In this document: in pieces, positions 44,502 to 54,277 of the stretch
How positions within the stretch are numbered: the first letter of the stretch is position 1
Layout of the letters: each line of letters begins with the position of its first letter
From: Guptibacillus hwajinpoensis
GTDB taxonomy: Bacteria; Bacillota; Bacilli; Bacillales; Guptibacillaceae
DNA: 64,000 nt
Direction: 5' to 3'
Assembly (NCBI RefSeq): GCF_020171785.1
Contig: NZ_JAIVAE010000004.1
Span: 124,001 to 188,000, forward strand
Notes under the pieces: model-generated
The model's database searches: none
What the model was told of the DNA's origin: nothing
The model's input: only the letters and a program-made list of their open reading frames with translations
Translations under genes and position numbers: made by a program

Positions 44502-45007
44502 CCGGGGAGCTGCTCATATTTATTTTCCTATTTCTTATTACGATGACCGGCGGCTTACTGATGATTAATCTCTCAAAAGTGATCCATATGATGATGGCGC
44601 TTGTCCTAACGTTTCTCGGCATTGCAGGACTCTATATTATGCTTTCCGCTGAATTTGTAGCGGTCGTTCAAATCTTAATTTATTCTGGAGCAATTACGAT
44701 TATTATGTTATTTGGCATTATGCTAACAAAACATTCAGAGGAAGAGCCGAAGACAGGATGGGCAAAAAAAGGCATCGTGTTAACAGTTGTCACCGCTTTC
44801 TTTTTGATTGTATTTAAAGGCATTCGGACAATTTCACTCGGTCCGCAAGCGGAAAAACTTCATGAAAACAATACCGAGCAAGTGGGGCTAATGTTGTTCA
44901 CAGATTATGTAATTCCATTTGAACTCGTATCCGTCGTTTTACTCGTTGCGCTTGTTGGAGCCATTATCCTCGCGAAAAAGGATGATGAAGAAGGTGAGAA
45001 GCCATGA
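44498..45007 (+). CDS. nuoJ: Complex I-type dehydrogenase subunit J
   Basis: The 169-residue protein has five membrane helices, with [20 protein letters not shown] as the conserved helix 3 that contains the pi-bulge in complex I. It overlaps nuoI and nuoK by 4 bases each. Confidence 0.94.
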   Translation: MTGELLIFIFLFLITMTGGLLMINLSKVIHMMMALVLTFLGIAGLYIMLSAEFVAVVQILIYSGAITIIMLFGIMLTKHSEEEPKTGWAKKGIVLTVVTAFFLIVFKGIRTISLGPQAEKLHENNTEQVGLMLFTDYVIPFELVSVVLLVALVGAIILAKKDDEEGEKP

Positions 45008-45318
45008 GCTCGATTCCACTTTCCGCCTATTTATTAACCGCTTTGCTCCTGTTTTGTATAGGCCTATATGGCGCGCTAACGAAGCGAAATGCGGTCATAG
45101 TGTTAATTTCGATTGAATTAATGCTGAACGCCGTTAATTTAAATCTTGTTGCATTTGCAAAATACGGTGTTGGCGCATCGATTCGTGGTCAGGTATTTTC
45201 TCTTTTTACGATTACGGTTGCGGCAGCTGAAGCGGCTGTCGGGCTTGCGATCCTGATTGCCCTTTATCGAAACAGGGCTACCGTCAATGTTGATGAAATG
45301 AACACACTTAAAAAGTAG
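45004..45318 (+). CDS. nuoK: Complex I-type dehydrogenase subunit K
   Basis: The 104-residue three-helix subunit carries the conserved glutamates in [13 protein letters not shown] and [11 protein letters not shown], part of the E-channel. Overlaps nuoJ by 4 bases. Confidence 0.95.
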   Translation: MSSIPLSAYLLTALLLFCIGLYGALTKRNAVIVLISIELMLNAVNLNLVAFAKYGVGASIRGQVFSLFTITVAAAEAAVGLAILIALYRNRATVNVDEMNTLKK

Positions 45319-45334
45319 CGAAGGGGGTAGAAAC

Positions 45335-47179
45335 GTGGACGCTGTCTGGCTTATCCCAATATTGCCGCTTCTCTCATTCCTGATCATTCTATTCACCCGG
45401 CCGATCCTCTATCGAAAAGCCGGTTTTGTTGGAACGATTTTCGCTGGAGCTGCCTTTGGCTGTGCGCTTCTTGTCCTATTCAGTCATTTAATACAAGGAA
45501 ATCGGCTTGTAGAAACCAATTGGCTATCGATCGATACCGTAATGATTACGGTGGGATTTGAAGTAAATCCATTAAATACGTTAATGCTTGTGATCGTGAC
45601 GCTTGTCAGTTTTCTCGTACATATGTATTCCATCACTTATATGGCGAATGACGAGCGCATTGCCACATTTTTTGGGTACCTCGGTCTCTTTACGTTTGCA
45701 ATGACGGGGCTAGTTCTTTCACCAAACCTTCTGCAGCTCTACATTTTTTGGGAGCTTGTAGGGGTTTGCTCCTTCCTTCTTGTTGGGTTTTATTTCTACA
45801 AACCTGAAGCAAAGGCAGCCGCTAAAAAGGCTTTTATCGTAACGAGAATAGGCGATATCGGTTTGCTCGTTGCGATTTTCTTATTGTTTTGGCAAACGGG
45901 TAGCTTTGAGCTCGATGTTATTTTTGCAGCTGTGCAAGCAGGTGACATCGCGCCATCGATGATTACACTTATCGCTATTCTAATTTTTGTTGGAGCGGTT
46001 GGAAAGTCAGGACAGTTCCCGCTTCATACGTGGCTTCCGGATGCAATGGAAGGCCCGACGCCAGTCTCAGCATTGATCCATGCGGCTACGATGGTAGCAG
46101 CTGGTGTCTATCTTGTTGCCGTGATGTATCCGCTCTTCTCAAGCTCTGAAACGGCAATGACGACTGTAGCCATCACTGGAGGATTTACGGCGATTTTTGC
46201 AGCCACAATCGCTCTCGTGCAGCGAGACATTAAACGGATTCTCGCTTATTCGACGATTAGCCAGCTCGGTTATATGATGCTTGCATTAGGTGCAGCAGGT
46301 TACACAGCAGGTATTTTTCACTTAACGACGCACGCTTTTTTTAAAGCGCTTCTGTTTCTTGCGGCAGGAAGTGTCATTCATGCCGTTCATGAGCAGAACA
46401 TTTTTAAAATGGGTGGGCTTAGAAAGCAGCTTCCGATGACAGCAGCATTATTCTTAATCGGCTGCTTGTCGATTTCAGGATTTCCGCTTTTCGCAGGTTT
46501 TTTTAGTAAAGATGAAATTCTCGTTTCAACCTTTGCCGACGGCCGATACGTTTTATTTTCGATTGCGCTATTAACGGCTTTTCTCACTGCATTTTACATG
46601 TTCCGTCTGTACTTTCTCGTCTTTTCTGGTGACCGTTCGAGTGAAGCGAAGGAGTCTTCAAGAGTGATGTTGCTTCCAATGCTCGTACTCGGGGTGCTTT
46701 CGATCGTTGCAGGTTATATGCAGACAGCCTGGTTCGGTTCGTTTCTTGGCGACTGGTTAGAAACGAGTCCATATCCAGTGGCAGTCGTTCATCACGCTGC
46801 GCCAATGTGGATTCCAATCAGTGCAATTCTTTTCTCTCTAGCGGGCATTGGTCTTGCCTGGAAAACGTATGCGAAAAAGCGACCGCATGCAGAAGAGGGT
46901 TCAAGTGCCTTACACCGCCTTTTATCAAAAGGATACTTTGTCGATGAGGTTTATGATAAAACCGTGGTAAAAGGAACGCGTGTGTTCGGTTACTTCTGGA
47001 TATACTTCGACAGGTTTATCATCGAAGGAGGTGCACAGGCGCTCACAGTGCTTGTAAAACGAATCGGAAAAGCGGGATCAGGCGTACAATCCGGTCAGGT
47101 GCAAACGTATGGAACGGTAGCCTTCTCAGGTCTTGTCGTTGTCATGCTGTTAATTGCCATATTAGGGGGGTATTTCTAA
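45335..47179 (+). CDS. nuoL: Complex I-type dehydrogenase subunit L
   Basis: The 614-residue antiporter-like subunit has FWELVGVCSFLLVGFY with the key Glu, GKSGQFPLHTWLPDAMEGPT with the key Lys, and HAATMVAAGVYL. The C-terminus has the long lateral-helix region. GTG start with AAGGGGG upstream. Confidence 0.95.
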   Translation: MDAVWLIPILPLLSFLIILFTRPILYRKAGFVGTIFAGAAFGCALLVLFSHLIQGNRLVETNWLSIDTVMITVGFEVNPLNTLMLVIVTLVSFLVHMYSITYMANDERIATFFGYLGLFTFAMTGLVLSPNLLQLYIFWELVGVCSFLLVGFYFYKPEAKAAAKKAFIVTRIGDIGLLVAIFLLFWQTGSFELDVIFAAVQAGDIAPSMITLIAILIFVGAVGKSGQFPLHTWLPDAMEGPTPVSALIHAATMVAAGVYLVAVMYPLFSSSETAMTTVAITGGFTAIFAATIALVQRDIKRILAYSTISQLGYMMLALGAAGYTAGIFHLTTHAFFKALLFLAAGSVIHAVHEQNIFKMGGLRKQLPMTAALFLIGCLSISGFPLFAGFFSKDEILVSTFADGRYVLFSIALLTAFLTAFYMFRLYFLVFSGDRSSEAKESSRVMLLPMLVLGVLSIVAGYMQTAWFGSFLGDWLETSPYPVAVVHHAAPMWIPISAILFSLAGIGLAWKTYAKKRPHAEEGSSALHRLLSKGYFVDEVYDKTVVKGTRVFGYFWIYFDRFIIEGGAQALTVLVKRIGKAGSGVQSGQVQTYGTVAFSGLVVVMLLIAILGGYF

Positions 47180-48669
47180 TGGGCTTGCTAACGATCTTAA
47201 TTCTCTCCCCGCTGCTCGGCGTAATCGTGCTAAGCCTTATGCCATCAAAGAATGAATCGATAAAAATGGTAGGTATTCTTGGAACAGTGCTACCGCTAAT
47301 GGTAACGATTGTTGTTTTCAGCTTTTATGATCGGACACTTGCAGGCATTCAATTTGCCGAAAGTTATCAGTGGTTTGAATTGATGACGGCAATTAGTCCA
47401 AATGAGCCATATCCGGTCACATACGACCTTGGGGTAACCGGTCTGTCGCTATTGTTTTTAATGCTATCAGCGCTGATCACCTTTCTCGCTTCACTCGCTG
47501 CCGTTCGGATCAAGGAGGGTGTGAAAGGGTTCTATATTCTCTTTTTACTACTGGAACTCGGGATTCTTGGTGTCTTTTCTAGTGAAAATTTATTTTTGTT
47601 TTTCTTATTTTTTGAAGTGACACTTGTGGCCATGTTTTTCCTCGTTGGAAAGTGGGGAGGATTTGAGCGGGAAAAGGCTGCTTTTTCTTTCCTTGTTTAT
47701 AACGGCATCGGTTCAATTTTGCTTTTAATTGTCATCATTGTGCTATTCGTTGAGATGCGAACGATGAATATTAGTGAACTAACCTTTCTTTTGCAAGAAG
47801 CTGATTCTTATGAATTTCTTTCAGGGAATACGCGAATGTGGCTCTTCGTCCTTCTTCTAGTCGCGTTTGGTACAAAGCTTCCGATTGTGCCACTTCATAC
47901 GTGGATGGTTCGAGTGCATGTCGAAGCTCCGATCGCAGTAGTAATGATTCATGCGGGTGTTTTACTGAAGATTGGTGCTTATGGGCTTATTCGTTTCGGA
48001 GCAGGTTTTTTCCCTGATCAGCTAAAAGAAACGGCCGTGATTCTGGCGATTCTTGGCGTTGTTAATTTACTCTATGGAGCTTTTATCGCTCTTGTACAAA
48101 CGGAGCTGCGCGCCTTACTTGCCTACTCATCGGTTTCCCATATGGGCATTGTGCTCATTGGAGTGGCATCCTTTAACACAGCTGGTCTACAAGGGGCGAT
48201 CTTTCAAACAATTTCACATGGTTTGATCGCAGCGTTGCTGTTCCTCCTTGTTGGCGTTATCATTGACCGCTTTCACACAACAGAGCTTGCGAATTTAGGA
48301 GGAGTAGCAAGTCAGACGCCGCTTTTCGCAGGATTCTTTCTTGCTGCAGGTCTCGCTTCACTCGGGTTACCAGGAATGAGTGGGTTTATTAGTGAATTTC
48401 TCGCGTTTCTCGGTTTATTCGAAACGATGCCTGTCATTGGCAGTATCGGTGTAATCGGTCTGATTTTAACCGCGGTTTATATGCTCCGGGCAGTGCTGGC
48501 CGTGACGTTCGGAGAAAGAAAACCGATTTTTGATAAACAAAAGGATTTATCAGCGATGGAACTAGTTCCGTCCGCCGTTCTTCTCAGTCTCATTATCTGG
48601 ATTGGTGTTTACCCTGCAGTATTGTCCAACACACTTCAAATAGCGCGTACGCTCGGGATTGGGGGTTAA
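47179..48669 (+). CDS. nuoM: Complex I-type dehydrogenase subunit M
   Basis: The 496-residue antiporter-like subunit has FFEVTLVAMFFLVGKWGG with the channel Glu and LPIVPLHTWMVRVHVEAP with the channel Lys. It starts with ATG overlapping the final base of nuoL (TAATG). Confidence 0.95.
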   Translation: MGLLTILILSPLLGVIVLSLMPSKNESIKMVGILGTVLPLMVTIVVFSFYDRTLAGIQFAESYQWFELMTAISPNEPYPVTYDLGVTGLSLLFLMLSALITFLASLAAVRIKEGVKGFYILFLLLELGILGVFSSENLFLFFLFFEVTLVAMFFLVGKWGGFEREKAAFSFLVYNGIGSILLLIVIIVLFVEMRTMNISELTFLLQEADSYEFLSGNTRMWLFVLLLVAFGTKLPIVPLHTWMVRVHVEAPIAVVMIHAGVLLKIGAYGLIRFGAGFFPDQLKETAVILAILGVVNLLYGAFIALVQTELRALLAYSSVSHMGIVLIGVASFNTAGLQGAIFQTISHGLIAALLFLLVGVIIDRFHTTELANLGGVASQTPLFAGFFLAAGLASLGLPGMSGFISEFLAFLGLFETMPVIGSIGVIGLILTAVYMLRAVLAVTFGERKPIFDKQKDLSAMELVPSAVLLSLIIWIGVYPAVLSNTLQIARTLGIGG

Positions 48670-48672
48670 GAT

Positions 48673-50199
48673 ATGGAGATCAATGAGTTACTAAACTACC
48701 AATGGAGCAGCATGATGCCAGAGTTTACAATACTGCTGACGGCTGTGACGCTATCACTACTTGATTTGTTTATGCCAAAGAACAGGGATAGAGCGATTCT
48801 CGTCTGGTTTGCCCTCGCAGGCATTGCGTTGGCCATCGTCTTTCTCATTTTTCAGCTTGATGATGGCGTTGTGACGATAATAAACCAAACGTATCGACTC
48901 GACTCTTTCGCAAAAGCATTTAAGCTTCTTATGCTCATAGGGACGGGTCTCGTTCTACTGCTAGGGATAAATGCAAATGACCTTGATGAGGTAAAAGGAG
49001 AATATCCCTACCTCTTGCTAACAGGTTTACTTGGCGGGATGATGATGGCTTCAAGTGCAGATTTAATTACGCTTTTCGTCGGGTTAGAGCTTCTTAGTCT
49101 TTCATCCTACATTCTTGTTGCCATTCGTAAAAAGAACCAGTTAGCGAATGAAGCTGCTTTTAAATACATCGTTAATGGCGGAATTGCGACAGCCATCACA
49201 CTGTTTGGAATGAGTTACTTATTTGGCCTTACAGGGGAAACAAACATTTATGAAATCCAAGCTTTAATGGGTAGCGACATCGTGACAGAGAATCGGTACA
49301 TCGCTGTGTTTGCTTTTCTGATGATTTTTGTTGGTCTCAGCTTTAAAATAACAGCCGCTCCATTTCATATGTGGGCGCCGGACGTATACCAGGGGGCTGT
49401 AACGCCGATCACTGCCTATCTTAGTATCGTTTCAAAAATTGCAGGGTTTGCGATTATGCTCAGACTCCTCATGGTTCCATTTGTGTTTGCACCTGGAACT
49501 GGAAAAGTGATTACACCAGATGGGGTAAGCTACGAGACGCTACTTGTCTCGGTTCGTCCTTATCTTGTATTACTTGCTGTTCTTACAATTCTGATTGGAA
49601 ATGTCATTGCGCTAAGGCAGTTGAATGCGAAAAGGCTGTTCGCCTATTCGAGTATTGCGCACGCCGGCTACCTTCTCGTTCCGTTAGCTGCTTTATCTGA
49701 GCTCGTCTTTGATGCCGTCTGGTTTTATCTTGCCGCTTATTTGTTAATGAATCTTGGGGCGTTTGCCGTGATTCATGCCCTAGGTGATGAAACGAAAGAG
49801 GTAACAGTCAATTCTTTTGCCGGTTTATTTAAACGTTCTCCTTATGTCACGATTGCGATGACGATCTACCTTTTATCGCTCGCTGGCATCCCGTTAACGG
49901 CAGGCTTCATCGGCAAGTTTGAAATTTTCATGAGCGCACTAGGCACCGAACCAAAGCGATTCGTTCTGGCGCTCGCCATGTTAACCGGAACAATCCTCTC
50001 CTATGTTTATTATTTTGGTTTATTCATTCAAATGTATTTCCGTCCATCAGTAACGAAAAAGCCAGTCGCTGCCTCAAATGGGCTTGTCGCTGTACTCGCA
50101 ATCACCGCAGCAGGAACCGTTATACTTGGCGTCTTTCCTTCCGTTGCATTAACCTTTATTCACGATCACTTTCAATTCCTTGAAATCTTTAATCCCTAA
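48673..50199 (+). CDS. nuoN: Complex I-type dehydrogenase subunit N
   Basis: The 508-residue antiporter-like subunit is the last of the operon. It has LFVGLELLSLSSYILVAI and TAAPFHMWAPDVYQGAVTP with the conserved acidic and basic residues. It begins 3 bases after nuoM and is followed by a terminator. Confidence 0.95.
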   Translation: MEINELLNYQWSSMMPEFTILLTAVTLSLLDLFMPKNRDRAILVWFALAGIALAIVFLIFQLDDGVVTIINQTYRLDSFAKAFKLLMLIGTGLVLLLGINANDLDEVKGEYPYLLLTGLLGGMMMASSADLITLFVGLELLSLSSYILVAIRKKNQLANEAAFKYIVNGGIATAITLFGMSYLFGLTGETNIYEIQALMGSDIVTENRYIAVFAFLMIFVGLSFKITAAPFHMWAPDVYQGAVTPITAYLSIVSKIAGFAIMLRLLMVPFVFAPGTGKVITPDGVSYETLLVSVRPYLVLLAVLTILIGNVIALRQLNAKRLFAYSSIAHAGYLLVPLAALSELVFDAVWFYLAAYLLMNLGAFAVIHALGDETKEVTVNSFAGLFKRSPYVTIAMTIYLLSLAGIPLTAGFIGKFEIFMSALGTEPKRFVLALAMLTGTILSYVYYFGLFIQMYFRPSVTKKPVAASNGLVAVLAITAAGTVILGVFPSVALTFIHDHFQFLEIFNP

Positions 50200-50225
50200 A
50201 AACAGCAGAGGAATCTGCTGTTTTT
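50198..50225 (+). terminator. Terminator of the nuo operon
   Basis: AAAAACAGCAGA (50198-50209) and TCTGCTGTTTTT (50214-50225) with a 4-nt loop; it overlaps the nuoN stop. Confidence 0.93.
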
Positions 50226-50334
50226 CCATGTATCAAACGAAGAAAAAGCAAAATGTGGCGAAAACGCCTTATTTGTGTGAGAAAAAACCGCTGATTAGGG
50301 GTAAAGTAGGATATTCATTTGTATTGAAATCTCT

Positions 50335-50375
50335 TATAATAGGCTATTAGATGGAAAAATATACGTTTGTCGAAT
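50335..50375 (+). promoter_or_regulatory. Promoter of ywzB with an overlapping Spo0A-box-like site
   Basis: TATAAT at 50335-50340 has a poor -35 (TATTCA at 17 bp). Around +19 lies TTTGTCGAAT (50366-50375), which fits the Spo0A box core TTTGTCGAA. A site there would act by repression. Functional meaning is inferred. Confidence 0.4.
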
Positions 50376-50405
50376 GGTGCACTTGCAGATAGGGGGGTAG
50401 ATAAG

Positions 50406-50639
50406 ATGACAGAAGCACTGGCGCAACAATCGATTTTAACGATTGTGATTAACCTGGTTTTCATTATGATTACCTGGTGGGCGTTACAAACCGTTCGGTT
50501 CGATGTCTTTTTCAAAAAACCGAACAGTCCACAGGCGAAAGTCCTCATGATCTTGCTAACCCTAAGCATCGGTTCCCTCGCAAGCAGTTTCTTCCTAGAT
50601 TACTACAACTGGTCACTCCGTCTACAATATTTCTTTTAA
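50406..50639 (+). CDS. ywzB: YwzB, DUF1146 small membrane protein
   Basis: The 77-residue protein has two membrane helices (TIVINLVFIMITWWALQTV and MILLTLSIGSLASSFFLDY), matching B. subtilis YwzB in length, content and place before ywmB-murAA-spoIID. Function unknown. ATG 50406 has AGGGGGG upstream; a longer in-frame start lacks any site. Confidence 0.85.
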   Translation: MTEALAQQSILTIVINLVFIMITWWALQTVRFDVFFKKPNSPQAKVLMILLTLSIGSLASSFFLDYYNWSLRLQYFF

Positions 50640-50647
50640 AAAATGAA

Positions 50648-50812
50648 AAGCGTAAACCCCCGTTTAGTCCCGACAAGCGCTGGAGCCTTCCGGAATGAAC
50701 ACGGTCTTTGTGTTCAATCTGGAAGGTGAAGCGATCGAGGGACTGGGGGTTGAAGCTAGACAACGAAAAGCGAATGCGCCCGTTTAAACCCGAGGGTTTA
50801 AGCGGGCCAGCT
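50648..50812. repeat. Two-module palindromic element between ywzB and ywmB
   Basis: Module one (50648-50769) folds with AACCCCC/GGGGGTT (from 50655 and 50745), GTCCC/GGGAC (50667-50671, 50739-50743), CCTTCC/GGAAGG (50686-50691, 50721-50726) and TGAACAC/GTGTTCA (50696-50702, 50710-50716). Module two (50778-50807) is GCCCGTTTAAACCC with GGGTTTAAGCGGGC, a 14-bp stem with one G-T pair. AAAAGCG repeats flank module one. It resembles the abundant Bacillaceae intergenic palindromes containing GACAAGCGCTGGAG. No ORF or terminator tail is present; the remainder of the 309-bp gap shows nothing else. Confidence 0.75.
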
Positions 50813-50948
50813 AGAAAAATTCAAAAACAGTTCATATACAGAAGCTTCGTACGGAATTTGTCGGGATCTGACTACAACTTCCATGTATGCCTTCCCCTCC
50901 CATGGTCAAACTGAAAGATAAGAAGACCAGAGCGGGGAGAGGGTTAAG

Positions 50949-51695
50949 ATGAGGCTTCTAATCGGATTACTGTCCATTTTACTTCTAGCGAGCTTTTCGA
51001 ATGGTACATCAGTCTCAATTGAAGATGAAACGGAAGTAAAGACTGCCGAGATGGCGAATGTTCTACTAACCCATCATTATTCTATTCAAAAGTGGTCTCT
51101 TTACACACGAGAAAAAGTTAGTTTCATTCCAAAGTCGTTAGGGTACAAAGGTATTATGTCCGAGATTTCCAAAAGAGCACCAGGTTTTCAATGGGGTGAT
51201 TTGGAAAAAAAAGACGGTAATGTAAAAGTAAGCGGGACAAGAATCGATTCAGAATTGGGTACAAAAGAAACACTGACACTTGTGTCTTACCCAGAAGAAA
51301 ATCGCATTAGCTCTTATCTTATTTATAACATGGAAATTAAAGGGTTTTATCAGGAGGAATGGCGAACAACGTACGAACGATTTAAGGCGCAAAAGTCACA
51401 ACTAGTAACGCAAGAAGCCCCAGTTTTCTCTTGTTTTGTAGGTGAGAAAAATGATACAATGGACATTGTTTTGTACAATGAAGCAGACAAGCTGTTAGGA
51501 GCTTTTTCCGCTTCAAAAGTAGAAGAAATCAATGAAGAGACGTTTGTATCTCTTTCCGCATACCATGAAGAGTGGGAAGCAGATCTCGTAACGAACAACC
51601 AGAGAATGAACATACAAATAGCATTACGGAATACAGGAATAGGCGGCGGAATAACCGCTACAATTGGCACACCAATAATTACGACTGAATATTAA
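50949..51695 (+). CDS. ywmB: YwmB-like secreted protein (TATA-box-binding-like fold)
   Basis: The 248-residue protein has a signal peptide (about residues 1-20, ending near LASFSNGTS) and no further membrane segment, so it is predicted outside the membrane. Position before murAA and length match B. subtilis YwmB, whose structure is TBP-like and whose function is unknown. A run of LRNTGIGGGITATIGTPIIT at the C-terminus is conserved-looking. A GGGGAGAGGG tract precedes the ATG. Confidence 0.8.
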   Translation: MRLLIGLLSILLLASFSNGTSVSIEDETEVKTAEMANVLLTHHYSIQKWSLYTREKVSFIPKSLGYKGIMSEISKRAPGFQWGDLEKKDGNVKVSGTRIDSELGTKETLTLVSYPEENRISSYLIYNMEIKGFYQEEWRTTYERFKAQKSQLVTQEAPVFSCFVGEKNDTMDIVLYNEADKLLGAFSASKVEEINEETFVSLSAYHEEWEADLVTNNQRMNIQIALRNTGIGGGITATIGTPIITTEY

Positions 51696-51724
51696 TATAC
51701 AAATAGGACGCGGAGGGGAATACG

Positions 51725-53050
51725 TTGGAAAAAATCATCGTCCGAGGTGGCAGGAGATTGTCAGGCTCTGTGAAAGTAGAAGGAGCTAAAAATGCAGTCT
51801 TGCCCGTCATCACAGCATCTATTTTAGCAGGTGAAGGCACGAGCACGTTAAATGATGTGCCTGCCCTTTCAGATGTACACACGATTAGTGAGGTATTAAG
51901 CTATCTTAATGTTGAGACGCAAATAGAAGGTAACACAATTAAAGTAGACGCAACAAAACCTTTGGAAACAGAGGCACCATTTGAAGCAGTTCGTAAAATG
52001 CGAGCTTCGTTTCTTGTGATGGGACCACTTTTGGCCCGCGTGGGTCATGCCCGTATTGCATTACCTGGAGGTTGCGCAATTGGCTCAAGACCGATTGATC
52101 AGCATCTTAAAGGCTTTGAAGCAATGGGTGCAGAAGTGACAATCGGAAATGGCTTTATTGAAGCTGGTATTAAAGGAAGACTACAAGGGGCAAAGATTTA
52201 TCTTGATTTCCCAAGTGTAGGCGCCACTGAAAATATTATGATGGCAGCTGTACTTGCAGAAGGTACAACGGTAATGGAGAACGTTGCTCAAGAACCTGAA
52301 ATCGTTTGTCTTGCGAACTATCTTAATGCAATGGGTGCAAAAGTACGCGGCGCAGGTACTGGTACGATTCGTATTGAAGGTGTGGAAAAGCTCGTAGGAG
52401 CAGAGCACGCTGTAATCCCAGACCGTATTGAAGCAGGAACATTCATGGTAGCTGCTGCAATTACAGGTGGTAACGTATTAATTGAAAATGCTGTTTCGGA
52501 ACACCTTCGTCCATTGATTGCGAAGATGGAAGAAATGGGCGTTCAAATCACGGAAGAAGGTCAAGGTCTTCGCATTATTGGACCTGAAACGCTAAAGCCA
52601 GTTGACTTGAAAACAATGCCTCACCCTGGGTTCCCTACGGATATGCAATCCCAGATGATGGCGCTATTACTTCAAGCTAAGGGTACAAGTGTGATTACGG
52701 AAACAGTCTTTGAAAATCGCTTCATGCACGTGGAAGAATTCCGTCGCATGAACGGAAACATCAAGATTGAAGGACGCGCAGCGATCATTGAAGGACCTTC
52801 TACACTTCAAGGTGCAGAAGTGTCTGCTACTGATTTACGCGCTGGAGCTGCTTTAATTCTTGCTGGACTTGTCGCTGATGGCTACACTCGCGTTGATGAG
52901 CTGAAGCACCTTGACCGTGGTTACGTCAACTTCTCTGGGAAGCTTGCAAGCCTTGGAGCTGATGTTGAACGTGTAACAGTTGATGAGAAAGCAAAGCCTG
53001 CAACAGAAGAGTCTGAGGAAGCTGTTAATGTGAAACCTAAATTCGCATAA
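51725..53050 (+). CDS. murAA: UDP-GlcNAc 1-carboxyvinyltransferase, main copy
   Basis: The 441-residue MurA has [12 protein letters not shown] and the fosfomycin-target Cys in [16 protein letters not shown]. It begins with TTG after GCGGAGGGG. The last ~20 residues ([18 protein letters not shown]) extend past the usual end and are unusually charged. It is the second MurA in the window; ywmB-murAA-spoIID order is typical for Bacillus. Confidence 0.95.
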   Translation: MEKIIVRGGRRLSGSVKVEGAKNAVLPVITASILAGEGTSTLNDVPALSDVHTISEVLSYLNVETQIEGNTIKVDATKPLETEAPFEAVRKMRASFLVMGPLLARVGHARIALPGGCAIGSRPIDQHLKGFEAMGAEVTIGNGFIEAGIKGRLQGAKIYLDFPSVGATENIMMAAVLAEGTTVMENVAQEPEIVCLANYLNAMGAKVRGAGTGTIRIEGVEKLVGAEHAVIPDRIEAGTFMVAAAITGGNVLIENAVSEHLRPLIAKMEEMGVQITEEGQGLRIIGPETLKPVDLKTMPHPGFPTDMQSQMMALLLQAKGTSVITETVFENRFMHVEEFRRMNGNIKIEGRAAIIEGPSTLQGAEVSATDLRAGAALILAGLVADGYTRVDELKHLDRGYVNFSGKLASLGADVERVTVDEKAKPATEESEEAVNVKPKFA

Positions 53051-53057
53051 TTGGAAT

Positions 53058-53087
53058 AAAAGAGGAGGCCATGGCCTCCTCTTTTTT
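53058..53087 (+). terminator. Terminator after murAA
   Basis: AAAAGAGGAGGCC-AT-GGCCTCCTCTTTT is a near-perfect palindrome (53058-53085) followed by TT. Confidence 0.93.
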
Positions 53088-53227
53088 ATGTACAAAAAGT
53101 GGCTGGGCGATCAATTGTTTACATATATATGGTAAAAAAACTCCGTATCGACTTGCCGTTTCTGTTCTAAATGGTTGTCCATCTCCATACGATGATAGGG
53201 GTAAGCAATCGAGAAGGAGGCATGTGA

Positions 53228-54229
53228 ATGAAGCGAATTGTTGGCTCACTAATTCTGTTTGCGGCGATTCTAATCCTTCTCCCATCTATTCTGGTTTTAC
53301 CTTTTGGAGCAACGGAGACGAAACCACAGACTAGTGAAGGGAATCAGATGAAGAAGGAGAAAATAACAGAAGTGGTGAAAGTAGACGTACCGGTCTTTCG
53401 ATCAGAACAGAAGGAAACGATGAGTATACCGATCGAAGACTATGTGAAAGGCGTGGTCGCTGCTGAAATGCCTTCAGACTTTAATATGGAGGCGTTGAAA
53501 GCTCAGGCGCTTACCGCAAGAACGTTTGTCGTAACGAAGCTTAAAAACCCTTCTGCCAATCTTCCTGATCAAGCTGTCGTCACAGATACGATCCAGGATC
53601 AGGTATATAAGGATCAAGCACAGTTGAAAAAAGCGTGGGGAGACGAATTTGACGAAAAGTATGCGAGAATTGAAGAAGCGGTTCAAGCAACGACTGGTCA
53701 AATTTTAACCTATGAAGGCAATCCAATCTACGCTTCTTTTTTCTCTACAAGTAATGGCTATACAGAGAATTCAGAAGACTATTGGGAAAATAAAGCACCT
53801 TATTTAAGGAGTGTTGAAAGTCCGTGGGATGTTGATTCGCCAAAATACGAAGATAAAGCAACGTTCACAGTGGCTGAATTTGAACAGAAACTTGGGGTAG
53901 ACCTTTCGAACAATTCCATTGGCTCCATTGAAAATTTGACTGAAGGCAAAAGAGTAGCGGAAGTTTCAGTAGGTGGAAAAACATTTACTGGTAGAGAAAT
54001 AAGAGATCTTCTCGGACTGAGGTCTTCTGACTTTACGTGGGAACGAGTGGGAGACGCAATTAACGTGGTAACAAAAGGGTACGGCCATGGAGTTGGCATG
54101 AGCCAATATGGAGCAAATGGAATGGCGGAAGATGGTAAGGCGTATTCTGATATTGTGAAACATTATTATCAAGGTGTCGCGATTAGTGAGATGGAGAACT
54201 ACGTGACAGATTATACGGCGCAAAGGTAA
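53228..54229 (+). CDS. spoIID: Stage II sporulation protein D
   Basis: The 333-residue membrane-anchored lytic transglycosylase cleaves glycan strands during engulfment, with SpoIIP and SpoIIM. It has one N-terminal membrane helix and the catalytic Glu in [11 protein letters not shown], then [13 protein letters not shown] and the C-terminal [24 protein letters not shown] precedes the ATG. CATACGAT at 53186-53193 is a possible sigma-E -10, but the -35 is weak. Confidence 0.96.
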   Translation: MKRIVGSLILFAAILILLPSILVLPFGATETKPQTSEGNQMKKEKITEVVKVDVPVFRSEQKETMSIPIEDYVKGVVAAEMPSDFNMEALKAQALTARTFVVTKLKNPSANLPDQAVVTDTIQDQVYKDQAQLKKAWGDEFDEKYARIEEAVQATTGQILTYEGNPIYASFFSTSNGYTENSEDYWENKAPYLRSVESPWDVDSPKYEDKATFTVAEFEQKLGVDLSNNSIGSIENLTEGKRVAEVSVGGKTFTGREIRDLLGLRSSDFTWERVGDAINVVTKGYGHGVGMSQYGANGMAEDGKAYSDIVKHYYQGVAISEMENYVTDYTAQR

Positions 54230-54232
54230 AAG

Positions 54233-54266
54233 AAAGACCGCTACTGTGGACAATAGCGGTCTTTTT
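54233..54266. terminator. Terminator after spoIID
   Basis: AAAGACCGCTA (54233-54243) and TAGCGGTCTTT (54254-54264) with a 10-nt loop and T tail. It also separates the converging glycosyltransferase gene. Confidence 0.9.
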
Positions 54267-54277
54267 CTGGAGAGACT

